Both the position numbers and the translations under genes were made by a program. Shown one piece after another: positions 17,089 to 26,291 of a stretch of 64,000 nt of DNA. The notes under the pieces are model-generated. The model was not told the origin of the DNA and made no database searches. It was given only the letters and a program-made list of their open reading frames with translations. The stretch comes from an uncultured Acetatifactor sp. (lineage in GTDB: Bacteria; Bacillota; Clostridia; Lachnospirales; Lachnospiraceae). Numbering within the stretch: the stretch's first letter is position 1; every line of letters begins with the position of its first letter. The stretch lies in contig CANQBS010000006.1 of assembly GCA_947589075.1 (NCBI GenBank), positions 1 to 64,000 of the forward strand, given 5' to 3'.

Positions 17089-18721
17089 ACCGGACAAAAC
17101 TGAAAAACAGATTCTGAGAGACTGCCGCAGGTTCGTGTTTCCCGCTTTGATCTTTTATACGTCGGGCGCTCTGATCAGCTCTCTCATCACCATATATACG
17201 GCAGGCATTCTCGGCAGCTTCGCCGACAGGGTCTTTCGCTTGGATCTGTCCGGCGGCCTGGCAGATTTCCGGACGCTGCTCGTCTGCCTGCTGGCAAATA
17301 TATTCATCGAACCGCTGCTCTCCTATGTCTGCGGCGATATTACGATGAATGTCTGTTCCCTGCGCCACGACCGGCAGATCCTGCGGCGTTTCCTGGAGAA
17401 AACCTACGCGTCCGCCATGAGCATCGACGCGGGAGAAGCCAGCATCAGGATTGAGGACGACCCGATTGAACTGCGCTGCGACTGGGAAAAGATTCTCGGC
17501 GGGATCATTCAGACAACCGTTACGCTGGCCTATCTGCTTTACAATTCCCTGCAGATCAGCGCCCTCTTTACGGCGATTGTCCTGGCCGTTTCCGCCCTCA
17601 AGCTCACGGTCCCTGTGCTGGTCCAAAAAACCCAGGCAAGGTTCAGGCTGCTGGAAAAAGAATATCGCACTGCCCTCCGCTCTTATGAAACAGAAATCAC
17701 CGTCCAGCCGCACACCATAATCCTATACGGTCTGAAAAACGCCATGCTCGCACGTCTGGACCACCTTTATCAGACCTATTATGAAAATGTAGTGCGCAAA
17801 AGCAGCCGCTACAATACCGTTGCGGACAATATTCTTTCCTGGCTTAATACCTTTTGCATCCTTCTGATCCTTTTTGCCGGCGCTCTGATGGTCAGCCGCG
17901 GCAGCATCACAGCCGGAAATGTAGCCGCGATGGTGGGATATTTTGCCGTATATAACCAGTTAATGGAAATGTCCGGAAACGTCATCCGCACAATTCCCTT
18001 ATTCCACAACGACGTCCGTCGGGTGAAGCCTCTTTACGAAGGAATGGAGGACCTGTCCGGAGAAACAGTACCGGCGGAAACATTCATCCCAAAAGCCAGC
18101 GTCCCGGTCCCGTCACAGGATCTGCTGCGGATCGACAGCCTTTCGTTTCGATACGACGGTGAGCCAGTCCTGAACGGCCTGTCATTTTCCGTGAAGAAAG
18201 GGGAAAAAATAGCCGTTACCGGTCCGAACGGCAGCGGAAAATCGACTCTGCTCCGAATCCTCTGCGGTCTGTACCCCGACTACGGCGGCAGCATCCGAAT
18301 CACCGGCAAAGAGCTGAAAGAGTTAAATCCCGACGCCTGGCGCGACTGCTTCGCCCTGGTTCAGCAGGATCCCTGGCTTTTCGAGGGCGACGTGGCAGAA
18401 AACGTACAAATGGGCCGCCTCTCGGCAAGCCGGGAAGAAGTTTACGCAATTATGGACCGTCTTGGCATCCGCCATCTGGCGGAACGGAAATTATCATTCC
18501 AGGATCATTCCCTGTCCGGCGGGGAAAAGCAGCGCATCTCCATCGCACGAGCCCTGCTGAAGGGCTGCGGCCTGCTGCTCTTCGATGAGCCGAGCAATAA
18601 CCTGGATGCCGCTACCTCCGCGTGGATCGGGCGCTTCATTGAGACCTGTCCGGAAACCATGATCTTCATCTCCCACGACGAAGCGCTGATCGCGAAAGCC
18701 GACCGTGTCGTATCCCTATGA
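17081..18721 (+). CDS. ABC exporter half-transporter, second subunit
   Basis: Predicted 546 residues from a TTG start supported by AAGGAGA eight bases upstream, overlapping the first subunit. Membrane domain up to about residue 300, then a nucleotide-binding domain: Walker A GPNGSGKSTLL, Q-loop VQQDPWLFEG, signature LSGGEKQRISIARA, Walker B LLLFDEPSNNLDA, switch His in ISHDEA. All catalytic elements are intact here. It is the last gene of the leader/HTH/exporter operon; the next gene is on the other strand. Confidence 0.86.
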   Translation: MHRPDKTEKQILRDCRRFVFPALIFYTSGALISSLITIYTAGILGSFADRVFRLDLSGGLADFRTLLVCLLANIFIEPLLSYVCGDITMNVCSLRHDRQILRRFLEKTYASAMSIDAGEASIRIEDDPIELRCDWEKILGGIIQTTVTLAYLLYNSLQISALFTAIVLAVSALKLTVPVLVQKTQARFRLLEKEYRTALRSYETEITVQPHTIILYGLKNAMLARLDHLYQTYYENVVRKSSRYNTVADNILSWLNTFCILLILFAGALMVSRGSITAGNVAAMVGYFAVYNQLMEMSGNVIRTIPLFHNDVRRVKPLYEGMEDLSGETVPAETFIPKASVPVPSQDLLRIDSLSFRYDGEPVLNGLSFSVKKGEKIAVTGPNGSGKSTLLRILCGLYPDYGGSIRITGKELKELNPDAWRDCFALVQQDPWLFEGDVAENVQMGRLSASREEVYAIMDRLGIRHLAERKLSFQDHSLSGGEKQRISIARALLKGCGLLLFDEPSNNLDAATSAWIGRFIETCPETMIFISHDEALIAKADRVVSL

Positions 18722-18788
18722 GCAGGAAATCGCATCTTTTCCTGCTTTTAGGGTTAGTTGCGTCTTTGCGCTGAAAGAGGAATTACCT

Positions 18789-20087
18789 CTACAGATCCAT
18801 TGCCAATTCCTCCAACAGGAACTGCTCAATCCCGACATATAAAATTCCGTTCTCGTCATGCCACGGCTCGATATCCTCTCTCACCACAACGATTTTCTTG
18901 AATGAATCCTGTATCATGGTAAACGGGCGGATCTCCTGCTTCCGCTTTTCTTCATCCGGTATGGCAAACGCAGACTGGATATAATATCGTTTACTGCCTC
19001 GGTTCGCAACGAAATCCACTTCGTACTGCACTCTTTTGTTCTTTCCTTCGTCTGTTTTCGCCGTCACTTCCACAACGCCCACGTCAATATCAAACTCCCT
19101 GACGCGAAGCTCATTATAAAGAATATTCTCCATGATGTGGTTCTCTTCCTGCTGCCGGAAGTTCAGCCTTGCATTGCGAAGTCCCACATCGGAATAGTAA
19201 TACTTCATTGGGGAACCGATCTGCTTTCTTCCTTTCACATCATACCGCTTCGCCCGATAAAGCATAAACGCATCGATGAAATAATCAAGGTATCTGCCCA
19301 CCGTATCATTGGTAACAGACAGTCCTTTAACCAAACTGAAGGTGTTTGCGATACGGATCGGATTGGTCAGGGAACCGACCGAAGATGCCATCAGATCCAG
19401 CAAATCGTCCAGCACCATTTTGTCGTGACCGATCTTGTGACGTGCCATAATATCGTCCAAATAAATCTTATCGAAAAGATCGTGTAAATATTTGCTTTTA
19501 TCCTGCGGCGTTTTCTGCCGGAGAATCAGCGGCATCCCGCCGTAGGTAAAATAATCCCGCCACGCATGGCGTTTATCATCTCCATAAGCATCATAAAATT
19601 CCCGATAGCACAGAGGGTTCACGCGCACCTCATCCCCTCTCCCGCGAAACTCGGTCAAGATATCAGAGGAAAGCATTTTAGAATTACTTCCCGTGACATA
19701 CAGATCGACGTTTTTGATCTTCATAAGCCCCAGCAAAACGTCAACAAAACCTACGGTTTCTTCGCTGCCCGGCAGATATGGGTTAGGAATATCCGCCACC
19801 TTCTGAATCTCGTCCAGAAAAACATAGTACATCCTGTCCTGGTCCACAAGCAGGCTTCGGATATACTTTCCAAGTTCCAACGGGTTCCTGTACCGGATAT
19901 TTTCATCGTCATCCAGGGCAAGAGCAATAATATGGGAACTATCCACGCCGATACTGTTTAAATAGCTGCGATAGATTTCAAACAGCAGATAGGACTTTCC
20001 GCAGCGTCTGATACCGGTAATCACCTTTACCATTCCGTTTTCTTTTTTATCGATCAACTTATCGAGATACCTTGGGCGTTGTATCAT
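18789..20087 (-). CDS. AAA-type ATPase with DUF4143 C-terminal domain
   Basis: Predicted 432 residues. The start MIQRPRYLDKLIDKKENGMV at 20087 follows AAGGAG by eight bases. The P-loop is TGIRRCGKSYLLFEIYRSYL, the Walker B region YVFLDEIQKV, and sensor-like YVTGSNSKMLS follows, all standard for this family. The C-terminal half (RHKIGHDKMVLDDLLDLMAS, then YYYSDVGLRNARLNFRQQEE and EVDFVAN) is the DUF4143 part, which resembles a restriction-nuclease fold. Such genes are common single-gene accessory ATPases in gut bacteria, and their role is not established. No partner is adjacent. Confidence 0.85.
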   Translation of the reverse strand: MIQRPRYLDKLIDKKENGMVKVITGIRRCGKSYLLFEIYRSYLNSIGVDSSHIIALALDDDENIRYRNPLELGKYIRSLLVDQDRMYYVFLDEIQKVADIPNPYLPGSEETVGFVDVLLGLMKIKNVDLYVTGSNSKMLSSDILTEFRGRGDEVRVNPLCYREFYDAYGDDKRHAWRDYFTYGGMPLILRQKTPQDKSKYLHDLFDKIYLDDIMARHKIGHDKMVLDDLLDLMASSVGSLTNPIRIANTFSLVKGLSVTNDTVGRYLDYFIDAFMLYRAKRYDVKGRKQIGSPMKYYYSDVGLRNARLNFRQQEENHIMENILYNELRVREFDIDVGVVEVTAKTDEGKNKRVQYEVDFVANRGSKRYYIQSAFAIPDEEKRKQEIRPFTMIQDSFKKIVVVREDIEPWHDENGILYVGIEQFLLEELAMDL

Positions 20088-20208
20088 GTCTGTGTCTCCT
20101 TTCGACAAAAATGTGAAAGCACGCATTTTTGACTAATGATAGTATGCGCCTTTTTCCATAAAAAAGCAAGCGAGATTTCATGACCGAGGGCAAGGTAAAA
20201 GAATCCTG

Positions 20209-22422
20209 TTACAATTGTTCATTGATCAGCAGCTGGACTCTGCTGTTGATGATTTCGGTAACCTCCTCCAGGCTCCTTTCGCCGCTGAAATAAGGCTCCA
20301 ATTCCTCCACAAGAATAGGGGCGACTCCGGATACTGAGGAGACCTGGCTGAAATCCGCTTTTTGGATGGAATCCAGCAAAAGCTCCACTTCCTCTTCCGG
20401 CACGGAATAGACGGGTATCCATTCCCCGTCTATATAATAAGTGAAATGGGGAGACCGGGAAATGACCTTGCCGTCCTCGTCTTTCTCCACGATTTCTTTC
20501 ATGGCCTTTTCCGCAGCTTCCTGCAGCCTGGCCTTGTTGGTAGAAAAGCCTTCGTTGCCGGAATCTTCCCTGGTCAGACAATATTCCAGAAAGGCCCAGG
20601 CTCCTTCCTTATGCCTGGATCCTGCCACCATGGCCAGCTCATCGATCAGCTGAACGGTATAGGAAAGGCTTTTGTCCGCCGTCATATCCGCCACCAGCAC
20701 CACTTCATCCCCATACATCATCTTCAAATACTCCATTTCGGGAAAACTGGTGAGTATCTCCTGCTCCAACAGGACATTGTCAGGTATCCTCCCGGTGTTA
20801 AAATCAAAATCCGTATAGCCCGTTTTTTCGATCCAACGGATCAAATCCTGGAATCCCTGGCTGTTAAAGCTACAGGTACCACTTTCCCAGTCAATAAAAG
20901 TATCCATATAGTAAGGATAGCAGAAATAATACAACATATAATTTCTGAACAGAAACATATCTCCCTCATGCTTTTCCGTAAAAGCCCGGGCATCTTCAAA
21001 ATTCCATCCGTCATAGTCCCCGATCTGGGACTTTCTGCCCACCAGGGTACGAAGATAAAAATGAGAGGGGATTGATACCAGACGGCCGTTGACAGTAAAG
21101 CCCTCAATGACATTTTCCAGGAAATCCTCTTTTTGGAGGGATTCGCTTTGCTCCAAATAAGGGGTGAGATCCTCCAATGCATCCTTCAGCGCATATTTGC
21201 CAAAATCCAGCCAGTCCAAATCCAGGATATCCGGACTGGCAGACCCCAGGAGGCTGGCGTCGAGACGGATCCTTGCGGTTTCCATCTTATCGTTTTCGTC
21301 TATTTCTCCCGCCCCGAAACGGTCGATCACAACCCGATATTCTTCATTGAGGCGGTTAAATTCCGACACGGCCTCCCTCAGATCCTGGGCAGGCTGCAGG
21401 GACGCCAACACAATGGTCTGACGGCTGGGCATCTCCTCTATGGGAACCTTTCTTAAAAGATAGGGCGAGTCCTCGCCGCTATAAATCACAAGAATCCGTT
21501 CCTCGTCCAGCGGCAGGATATCAAGGACGCTGGAATCTATCAGTCCGCTGTCCGTAAAGCGGAGCACTTCCCTGGACCTCCCGGTGGAGCTGTCGTATTC
21601 ATAAAGCATCCCATCCGATTTGACAAAAAGCTTTCCCCCAAAACCGGAATAGGGCTGCAGATATCTTCCTCCCGGAAGATCCGTAAGTTCTTCCCAGTTT
21701 GTCCCACAGGAACGCAGCAGCCAGATGTGATTACGATATTGTTCGTCCTCCATACAAAAGTAAAGACTCCCATCCGGATCATTCATCAATTTTTCTGAGG
21801 AATGAGCGCTCGTGGCGATCGCTCCCCAGGGCGACTGGGATCTGGGCAGAAAAGCCACCTCTTTGCCCTCGCCATCCAGGGTAAGAATCCCATCCTCCAT
21901 CAGCAGGTGAGCATGTCCTTCCGTACAAACCGCTATATCCTGAGGGACCTCATCACATTCATAAATTTCCTGAGCGGAATCGGCGCCGGCAGGTACTCTC
22001 AGGATCATGGGCTTTCTTCCCCAGGCGCTGGAATCAATGGAGAAATACAGATAACATCCGCCGGTCTGGTCCACGGCATAATTCACATATTGTGAATCCA
22101 GGGATTTTATCCGGGACAGGGTAAAATCCAGTTCCTCCACAGAGCCTTTGCCGATACTGCCTGTCCCCTTAAAATAGTACAGCTGATCCCCTATCCTGAA
22201 CCAATTCCAGGGAGAAACATCCTTAAAATCCCCGGTTAGCTTCTCCGCAAGGTAAGCATACCCGTCGATCCCGATTCCCTGCTGCTCCTCTTCTGCCTTC
22301 CCGCAGGCACAGCAAAGAACCATACAGACCATCATCGCAAAGATCCATAAAAAACCGCTGACCCGTAACCTTTTCAAGCCGTCCGTTCCTTTGATCGGTT
22401 TTAAATAGTCCCATCTGACCAT
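20209..22422 (-). CDS. Large lipoprotein: propeller-like domain plus solute-binding domain
   Basis: Predicted 737 residues, about 300 longer than ordinary sugar-binding lipoproteins. AAGGAG precedes the ATG. A signal peptide ends at Cys40 (LCCACGK). Residues 45-330 have repeating aromatic-rich strand patterns (WFRIGDQLYYFKGTG, NYAVDQTGGCYLYFS, LYFCMEDEQ, KLFVKSDGMLYEYDS) suggestive of a beta-propeller. From about residue 345 a family-1 solute-binding domain begins (QTIVLASLQPAQDLREAVSE) and continues through EGAWAFLEYCLTREDS. The C-terminal helix (LEEVTEIINSRVQLLINEQL) resembles the ends of the other two orphan binding lipoproteins here. No permease genes are adjacent. The ligand is unknown. 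Confidence 0.78.
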   Translation of the reverse strand: MVRWDYLKPIKGTDGLKRLRVSGFLWIFAMMVCMVLCCACGKAEEEQQGIGIDGYAYLAEKLTGDFKDVSPWNWFRIGDQLYYFKGTGSIGKGSVEELDFTLSRIKSLDSQYVNYAVDQTGGCYLYFSIDSSAWGRKPMILRVPAGADSAQEIYECDEVPQDIAVCTEGHAHLLMEDGILTLDGEGKEVAFLPRSQSPWGAIATSAHSSEKLMNDPDGSLYFCMEDEQYRNHIWLLRSCGTNWEELTDLPGGRYLQPYSGFGGKLFVKSDGMLYEYDSSTGRSREVLRFTDSGLIDSSVLDILPLDEERILVIYSGEDSPYLLRKVPIEEMPSRQTIVLASLQPAQDLREAVSEFNRLNEEYRVVIDRFGAGEIDENDKMETARIRLDASLLGSASPDILDLDWLDFGKYALKDALEDLTPYLEQSESLQKEDFLENVIEGFTVNGRLVSIPSHFYLRTLVGRKSQIGDYDGWNFEDARAFTEKHEGDMFLFRNYMLYYFCYPYYMDTFIDWESGTCSFNSQGFQDLIRWIEKTGYTDFDFNTGRIPDNVLLEQEILTSFPEMEYLKMMYGDEVVLVADMTADKSLSYTVQLIDELAMVAGSRHKEGAWAFLEYCLTREDSGNEGFSTNKARLQEAAEKAMKEIVEKDEDGKVISRSPHFTYYIDGEWIPVYSVPEEEVELLLDSIQKADFSQVSSVSGVAPILVEELEPYFSGERSLEEVTEIINSRVQLLINEQL

Positions 22423-22678
22423 TTCCGCGCTCCTTTCCGGGAAATCCTTCCCTTCCTTCTTCCCATTCTTCTTCCCATTCTTCTTTCTAAAAAATCTCCA
22501 CCGTGAAATTTGAGGTTGCTGCTATCTTTTTTCCCTCAGGATCTTAGCCGTGAATTATGAAGCTGTCTCTGCTTTCTCTTCTATGATAAAAGAAAAAATG
22601 TTTCCATGCAATAACAAAAAAGCAAAAACGTAATATTTAAAGAAAACTTATATAAAACCGTAATAATATCAAAAAAAC
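22423..22678. other. Long divergent intergenic region
   Basis: The 338-base gap (22423-22760) between the minus-strand lipoprotein and plus-strand tldD holds a pyrimidine-rich stretch with TTCCCATTCTTC repeated (about 22458-22488), an A/T-rich stretch around 22585-22680 and the tldD promoter. No small gene is seen. Confidence 0.6.
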
Positions 22679-22707
22679 TTGAAACCTTCCCTCGATACGG
22701 CTATAAT
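22679..22707 (+). promoter_or_regulatory. Promoter of tldD
   Basis: TTGAAA (22679-22684), 17-base spacer, TATAAT (22702-22707), about 50 bases before the tldD start. A strong match to the housekeeping promoter. Confidence 0.75.
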
Positions 22708-22760
22708 CTTACCAAAAGGCATTCGACTTCAGAAAGATTTCAGAAAGGAGTTCATACAGC

Positions 22761-24146
22761 ATGATTTCAAAAGAAATATGTCAGAGAGTCCTGACGAAGG
22801 CGGTATCCACAGGGGCTGATTATGCGGAAATTTTTGCGGAGCATTCCATGAACCATTCCATCAGCATGATTGAGAACAAGGTGGAAACCATTCAGGATGC
22901 TGTGATCGCCGGCGCGGGCATCCGGGTATACAAGGGACTGCGCAGCGTCATGGCAACCACCATCGATACCACGGAGGAAGGTCTGCTGCGCTGCGCCGGG
23001 AAGGCCGCCGAAGCCCTCTCCCAGGGCAGGGCGGAGATCAGTATCTGCTTAAAAGAACGATTATATGGCGATATCCATCCCGTTAGGATCGTTCCCTCTT
23101 CCGTATCCAACGCGGAAAAGATCGCTGTTTTAAAGGAGGGTTATTTTGCCGCCAGACAATACAGCGACTCCATCAGGCAGGTGACCGGCTCTCTTCTGGA
23201 TGTGGATCATAATATCCTCATCGCCACGAGCGAGGGGCTTTATGCCCAGGACCGCCAGATCCGCACCCGTCTTTCCATCAGCGCCGTGGCGGAGAAAAAC
23301 GGAGAGACACAGACTGGCTCCTGCAGTCCGGGCCGCCGCATGGGCATGGAGATGTTTGAAAGCGAAGTGGACGCCAAAGCTGTCGGCATCAAAGCGGCCG
23401 AGCAGGCGGTCACCATGGCGGGGGCAGGCTATTGTCCCGCAGGGATAATGCCGGTTGCCATCGGCAACGGATTCGGCGGCGTTATCTTCCATGAAGCCTG
23501 CGGGCATTCCTTGGAGGCCAGCAGTGTCGCATACGGATGCTCCCAGTTTGCGGGCAAGCTGGGACAACAGATCGCCAATCCGAAGGTAACTGCCATCGAC
23601 GACGGCACCATTCCCAACGCCTGGGGTTCCATCAACATTGACGACGAGGGCACTCCCGCCCGGAAAAATGTGCTGATTGAAAAGGGAATCCTGAAATCCT
23701 ACATGATAGATAAATTTAACGGGCGCCGCATGGGTATGCCTTCCACCGGCAATGCCCGCCGCCAGAGCTACAGCTTCACCACCACCTCCCGCATGACCAA
23801 CACCTATATAGCAGAGGGAACAGACCGCAACGAAGATATCATCTCCTCCATAGAATATGGACTGTTTGCGAAGCAGATGGGCGGCGGTTCCGTGAACCCC
23901 ACCACCGGAGAATTCAATTTTGCGGTCAACGAAGGATACCTGATCCGGAACGGCAGGATCTGTGAACCGGTCCGGGGAGCAAGCCTTGTGGGAAAGGGCT
24001 CCGACGTGATCATGAATATCGACATGGTAGGCACCGATTTGGAAATGGGTCAAGGTATGTGCGGCTCTTCCAGCGGTTCCATTCCCACCAATGTGGGACA
24101 GCCGTTAATTCGGGTATCCTCCATCACCGTAGGAGGACGCTCCTGA
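22761..24146 (+). CDS. tldD: TldD-type metalloprotease subunit
   Basis: Predicted 461 residues, standard length. TldD is the catalytic subunit of the TldD/TldE zinc protease, which degrades unfolded peptides and, in known cases, trims precursors of microcin B17 and of CcdA. The zinc motif HEACGH lies in FGGVIFHEACGHSLEASSVA, and the C-terminal GTDLEMGQGMCGSSSGSIP with GQPLIRVSSITVGG is the usual metal and substrate region. AAAGGAG precedes the ATG. The partner gene follows at 24352 after a 205-base spacer with two hairpins. No bacteriocin-type precursor was found nearby. Confidence 0.93.
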   Translation: MISKEICQRVLTKAVSTGADYAEIFAEHSMNHSISMIENKVETIQDAVIAGAGIRVYKGLRSVMATTIDTTEEGLLRCAGKAAEALSQGRAEISICLKERLYGDIHPVRIVPSSVSNAEKIAVLKEGYFAARQYSDSIRQVTGSLLDVDHNILIATSEGLYAQDRQIRTRLSISAVAEKNGETQTGSCSPGRRMGMEMFESEVDAKAVGIKAAEQAVTMAGAGYCPAGIMPVAIGNGFGGVIFHEACGHSLEASSVAYGCSQFAGKLGQQIANPKVTAIDDGTIPNAWGSINIDDEGTPARKNVLIEKGILKSYMIDKFNGRRMGMPSTGNARRQSYSFTTTSRMTNTYIAEGTDRNEDIISSIEYGLFAKQMGGGSVNPTTGEFNFAVNEGYLIRNGRICEPVRGASLVGKGSDVIMNIDMVGTDLEMGQGMCGSSSGSIPTNVGQPLIRVSSITVGGRS

Positions 24147-24351
24147 GCCAGCCGTTTCTGGCTCCTGACAGACATTTTCAGGCAGCCATACCTTACATTA
24201 AAAACATTGCTGCATGCATAGCGGGGCGTCACCGCCCCACAGCAGATCCCTGCTGTCTGCCCAAACAAACTGTATACCCAAACAAACGTGGGCATACCGG
24301 GCAGGCATACCGGACGGGCGCACCGCCCCATTGCAGCGGAAAAGAGGGAAA
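24147..24351. other. Spacer with GC hairpins and short duplications
   Basis: Between tldD and its partner the spacer holds GGGGCG-TCAC-CGCCCC (about 24224-24239) and GGGCG-CAC-CGCCC (about 24315-24327) hairpins. CCCAAACAAAC and GCATACCGG are each duplicated. It may be a degraded repeat element or set the relative output of the two subunits. No gene is seen. Confidence 0.5.
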
Positions 24352-25698
24352 ATGGATTTCAACAGTTTTAAACAATATGTCATAAAGGCAGCCCAGGATC
24401 TGGGTATTACCGAATATGAACTATATTACCAGACTTCAGAGAGTACGGATGTGGATATCTTTAAGCATGAGGTCAATGAGTTTTCCAGTTCCATGGACGG
24501 CGGAGTCTGTTTCCGCTGCCTGGTAAACGGGCGGATGGGCTACGCTTCCACGGAGGAGCTGAGCGCCGAGCAGGCGGAAAGCCTAGTAAAAAGGGCTTAT
24601 GAGAACGCCTCTGTCCTGGAAAATGACGACCGGGAGTTTCTGGTGGAGGACGGTCAGGAATATGAACCGCTCAATATCACTCCCTATGAGCTTCCAACGA
24701 CGGAAAGTCTGATCCAGACAGCCCTTGCAGGCCAGGAAGCGCTTTACGCCGCAGATCCCGCAGTCATCGACGGAACCAGCTGCAGCGCAGGAAGCGTGAA
24801 AAGAACCATCGCCATCTTCAACTCCAAAGGGCTTGATTTAAGCTATGAGAACAACATCGCGATTTTTGCGGCCGAGGCCGTAGTATCAAACGGGAAGGAA
24901 ATGTCCAATGATTACAGCGTAAAGACGGGCTCCTTCCTGGAACTGGATGTAAAGGAGCAGGCGGCGAAGGCCGTGTCCGGCGCCCTTGCCAAGCTGGATG
25001 CGGAAGTTGCCCCCACCGACTCTTACCCCGTTGTCTTTTCCCCTAAGGCCGTGGCCAGCCTTCTCGGCACCTACTCCGGGATTTTTTCCGCCCAGAACGC
25101 CCAGAAGGGACTGTCCATGCTGAAAGGAAAGGAGGGGGAAATGATCGCCGCTCCCATCGTGACCCTGGTGGACGATCCCTTCTACCCGGACAGCGCCATG
25201 CCCATCCCCTTCGACGCGGAAGGGTCCCCCGCCCATAAGAAAAACGTTATTGAAAACGGGCGCCTGAACACTCTGCTGTACAATCTGAAAACAGCCGCCA
25301 TTGCCGGCAGGCAGACCACGGGCAATGCCTCCAAAATCTCCTATACCTCTGCCGTATGCATCAGACCCTTTACCATGTATCTTGCCGGCGGAGAATTTAC
25401 GGAAGACGAGCTGCTGCAGAAGGCAGGCAACGGCGTCTATATCAATTTTCTGGGCGGTCTCCACGCCGGAGCCAACGTGATCTCCGGGGATTTTTCCCTG
25501 CAGAGCGCCGGCTTTCTGATCGAAAACGGCGTAAAGACCAAAGCGGTGAAGTCCTTCACCGTGGCGGGGAATTTTTACCAGCTTCTGAACCAGATCACCG
25601 CCATCGGAAAAGATGTGGAGCTTCCCAACGCCAGGGGCATCACCAGCTTCGGCGCTCCCAGCATCCTGGTTGAAGGACTGTCCATAGCCGGGAAATAA
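24352..25698 (+). CDS. pmbA: TldE/PmbA-type protease partner subunit
   Basis: Predicted 448 residues. The start MDFNSFKQYVIKAAQDLGIT at 24352 has GAGGG three to four bases upstream; a longer open frame from 24214 crosses the spacer hairpins and is rejected. The fold follows TldE: SSSMDGGVCFRCLVNGRMGY, SVKTGSFLELD, the C-terminal GGLHAGANVISGDFSLQSAG and ENGVKTKAVKSFTVAGNFYQ. It lacks the HExxxH zinc motif, as expected for the non-catalytic partner. It works with TldD as a heterodimer in the cytoplasm. Confidence 0.92.
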   Translation: MDFNSFKQYVIKAAQDLGITEYELYYQTSESTDVDIFKHEVNEFSSSMDGGVCFRCLVNGRMGYASTEELSAEQAESLVKRAYENASVLENDDREFLVEDGQEYEPLNITPYELPTTESLIQTALAGQEALYAADPAVIDGTSCSAGSVKRTIAIFNSKGLDLSYENNIAIFAAEAVVSNGKEMSNDYSVKTGSFLELDVKEQAAKAVSGALAKLDAEVAPTDSYPVVFSPKAVASLLGTYSGIFSAQNAQKGLSMLKGKEGEMIAAPIVTLVDDPFYPDSAMPIPFDAEGSPAHKKNVIENGRLNTLLYNLKTAAIAGRQTTGNASKISYTSAVCIRPFTMYLAGGEFTEDELLQKAGNGVYINFLGGLHAGANVISGDFSLQSAGFLIENGVKTKAVKSFTVAGNFYQLLNQITAIGKDVELPNARGITSFGAPSILVEGLSIAGK

Positions 25699-25723
25699 GC
25701 ACCAAATACCGTGCACTATTTTA

Positions 25724-26257
25724 TTATTTTCGCTTCTTCAAAAATTCCTCCCGGATGTAGCGGAAGGTTTCCTTCTCCCCTTTTTGGGCAAGCATGGTGA
25801 GCATCCGCTCCAGATTTTCCCGGGTGTAGGGATGAAGAAACTCCATATGCCCCTCCGCCTTTTTATAATAATCCAGAGGGTCTGCATCCGTATAAGCTTT
25901 TCCTTTATAAACCTTGCAGGCGGAGATCCTGTCCATGACCATCTCGGCAAGGTAGCGGTCCGGCATGGCGATGGGCTTCATCCCATCTCTGGTAAAGTCG
26001 ATCCAATATTCCCAGTGGTGCCTGTTGCGCCCCTTGTGGTGAAGCCAGGCGCTGGAATATCCAAGCAGATCCCTCTCCGCGGCATTTGGACTCCTGTTGC
26101 CCTGAAAATACTTCATGCCGACCCGAAACTCAGTAAGCCCATATTTGGACAGGTCATGCGTAAGCCCCTGCCGGTACAGCCCCACCTGGAAGCACCCTTT
26201 CGCCACAAGGTATTTATGATGTGTAATTGTCTTAAAATGCTGCCAGGTCTTGTTCAT
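25724..26257 (-). CDS. DUF5662 family protein
   Basis: Predicted 177 residues, no signal peptide. It shows the conserved His-rich pattern of the family: MNKTWQHFKTITHHKYLVAK, GLYRQGLTHDLSKYG, SAWLHHKGRNRHHWEYWIDF and MPDRYLAEMVMDRISACKVY. The many His and Asp residues (HDLSKY, HHKGRNRHHWE) suggest a metal-binding helical fold similar to HD-type proteins; that is an inference. The function of the family is not established. It lies 34 bases behind the GH13-like gene and could share its message. Confidence 0.85.
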   Translation of the reverse strand: MNKTWQHFKTITHHKYLVAKGCFQVGLYRQGLTHDLSKYGLTEFRVGMKYFQGNRSPNAAERDLLGYSSAWLHHKGRNRHHWEYWIDFTRDGMKPIAMPDRYLAEMVMDRISACKVYKGKAYTDADPLDYYKKAEGHMEFLHPYTRENLERMLTMLAQKGEKETFRYIREEFLKKRK

Positions 26258-26291
26258 ATCCAGATCAGCCCCTTTGGCTGCCCTTTCTATT

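Noticed and set aside
18789-20087. A phage-defence system built on the DUF4143 ATPase
   Set aside because: There is no partner gene, and such ATPases occur alone in many genomes without a demonstrated defence role.
22761-25698. A RiPP (microcin-like) gene cluster around TldD/TldE
   Set aside because: No precursor peptide, cyclodehydratase or export genes are nearby; the pair is common as a housekeeping protease.
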